The position numbers and the translations under genes were made by a program. Shown here piece after piece: positions 63,784 through 64,000 of a DNA stretch of 64,000 bases (its first letter is position 1; each line of letters opens with the position of its first letter). The notes beneath the pieces were generated by a model that did not search any database, was not told the origin of the DNA, and saw only the letters and a list, made by a program, of their open reading frames with translations. The DNA is from Sphingomonas endolithica. GTDB lineage: Bacteria; Pseudomonadota; Alphaproteobacteria; Sphingomonadales; Sphingomonadaceae. The DNA lies in assembly GCF_025231525.1 (NCBI RefSeq), contig NZ_CP103057.1, positions 372,001 through 436,000 on the forward strand, read 5' to 3'.

Positions 63784-64000
63784 ATGGGTTTTTTGACGGA
63801 CATTGTGGAAGCCGGCGGTGATGCAGAAGCCGCGCCAAAGCGGCGGGTGCGTGCTGATGCTCAGCGTAATGAGGATGCCGTGCTGGAAGCAGCCAAATCT
63901 CTCTTTGCGGAGGAGGGCGTCGATGCGACCGTCAGGCAGATCGCGGATCGCGCCGGGGTTGGGATGGGGACGCTCTACCGCCGCTTTCCAAAGCGGTCTG
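63784..64000 (+). CDS. TetR-family regulator (cut by window end)
   Basis: ATG at 63784; after a 20-residue Gly/Ala/Lys-rich lead the DNA-binding helices are seen: EDAVLEAAKSLFAEEGVDAT, VRQIADRAGVGMGTLYRRFP. Seventy-two codons are visible and the ligand-binding half is outside the window. Likely represses itself and the divergent hydrolase via the two palindromes. Confidence 0.92.
   Translation, partial: MGFLTDIVEAGGDAEAAPKRRVRADAQRNEDAVLEAAKSLFAEEGVDATVRQIADRAGVGMGTLYRRFPKRS

Overview
The window reads as chromosomal DNA of a sphingomonad (Alphaproteobacteria, Sphingomonadaceae, most likely Sphingomonas or a close relative). Grounds: high GC in the right two thirds, a PopZ-type DUF2497 protein, Flp-type pilins, a Caulobacter/Xanthomonas-type TonB receptor with FecI/FecR, the gene order aroK-aroB-DUF2256 and radA-cvpA-Fe/S scaffold-kefB, a perfect alphaproteobacterial LexA box (GTTC-N7-GTTC) and a CtrA-like box (TTAA-N7-TTAA). 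The assignment rests on recognition of families; no search was run.

Left part (1 to about 18,700) is accessory. It has many very short genes, often overlapping by 4 nt, mostly without known function. At its left end are a CtrA-like site and a scrap resembling the end of a Hint/intein domain. Next come an SOS cassette (67-aa protein, umuD, umuC) sharing a LexA box with a divergent YozE-like/membrane pair, a PIN-like protein, and an SRAP (YedK/HMCES) gene broken by one in-frame TAA. From 5.5 to 14.2 kb lies a cell-surface/c-di-GMP block: a GGDEF-EAL protein, an exported FecR-domain protein with a huge Ala/Lys-rich helical tail, a divergent two-partner-secretion type outer-membrane transporter (POTRA + barrel), and a CHASE2-EAL phosphodiesterase 4 nt downstream. 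This is the best candidate for an undescribed surface system. Small hypothetical genes follow, including an exported protein and a possible PD-(D/E)XK protein. A tRNA-Thr(UGU) marks the right edge of the accessory-looking part.

Middle part (18.8 to 55.3 kb) is mostly housekeeping: DUF3617 lipoprotein, YjbR, serine beta-lactamase-like esterase, rarA, padR-DUF2218, a GT4 glycosyltransferase, a GST, DUF559, radA-cvpA-Fe/S scaffold-kefB-DUF423, aroK-aroB-DUF2256, xerD-accA, two Flp pilins, mutT, a TonB-like protein, tRNA-Cys, a PIMT-like gene next to tolC, popZ-like DUF2497, an S9 peptidase, valS, a MATE transporter, a lipid kinase, hemB with two GNATs and a fused MFS/spermidine-synthase protein, and tRNA-Arg(ACG). 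Intergenic gaps here carry three or more kinds of palindromic REP-like repeats.

Right part (55.5 to 64 kb) is again accessory/nutritional: an orphan barstar-like protein; fecI-fecR-TonB receptor with an STN domain, followed past a strong hairpin by an exported Ca-dependent PI-PLC-like enzyme and a class A acid phosphatase-like protein (lacking its motif Asp); and an alpha/beta hydrolase divergent from a TetR regulator cut by the window end, with two clear inverted repeats between them. The fec-like locus suggests surface-signalled uptake joined to breakdown of a phosphorylated inositol or phospholipid substrate. All coordinates for genes below are my chosen starts, which often lie inside longer open frames.
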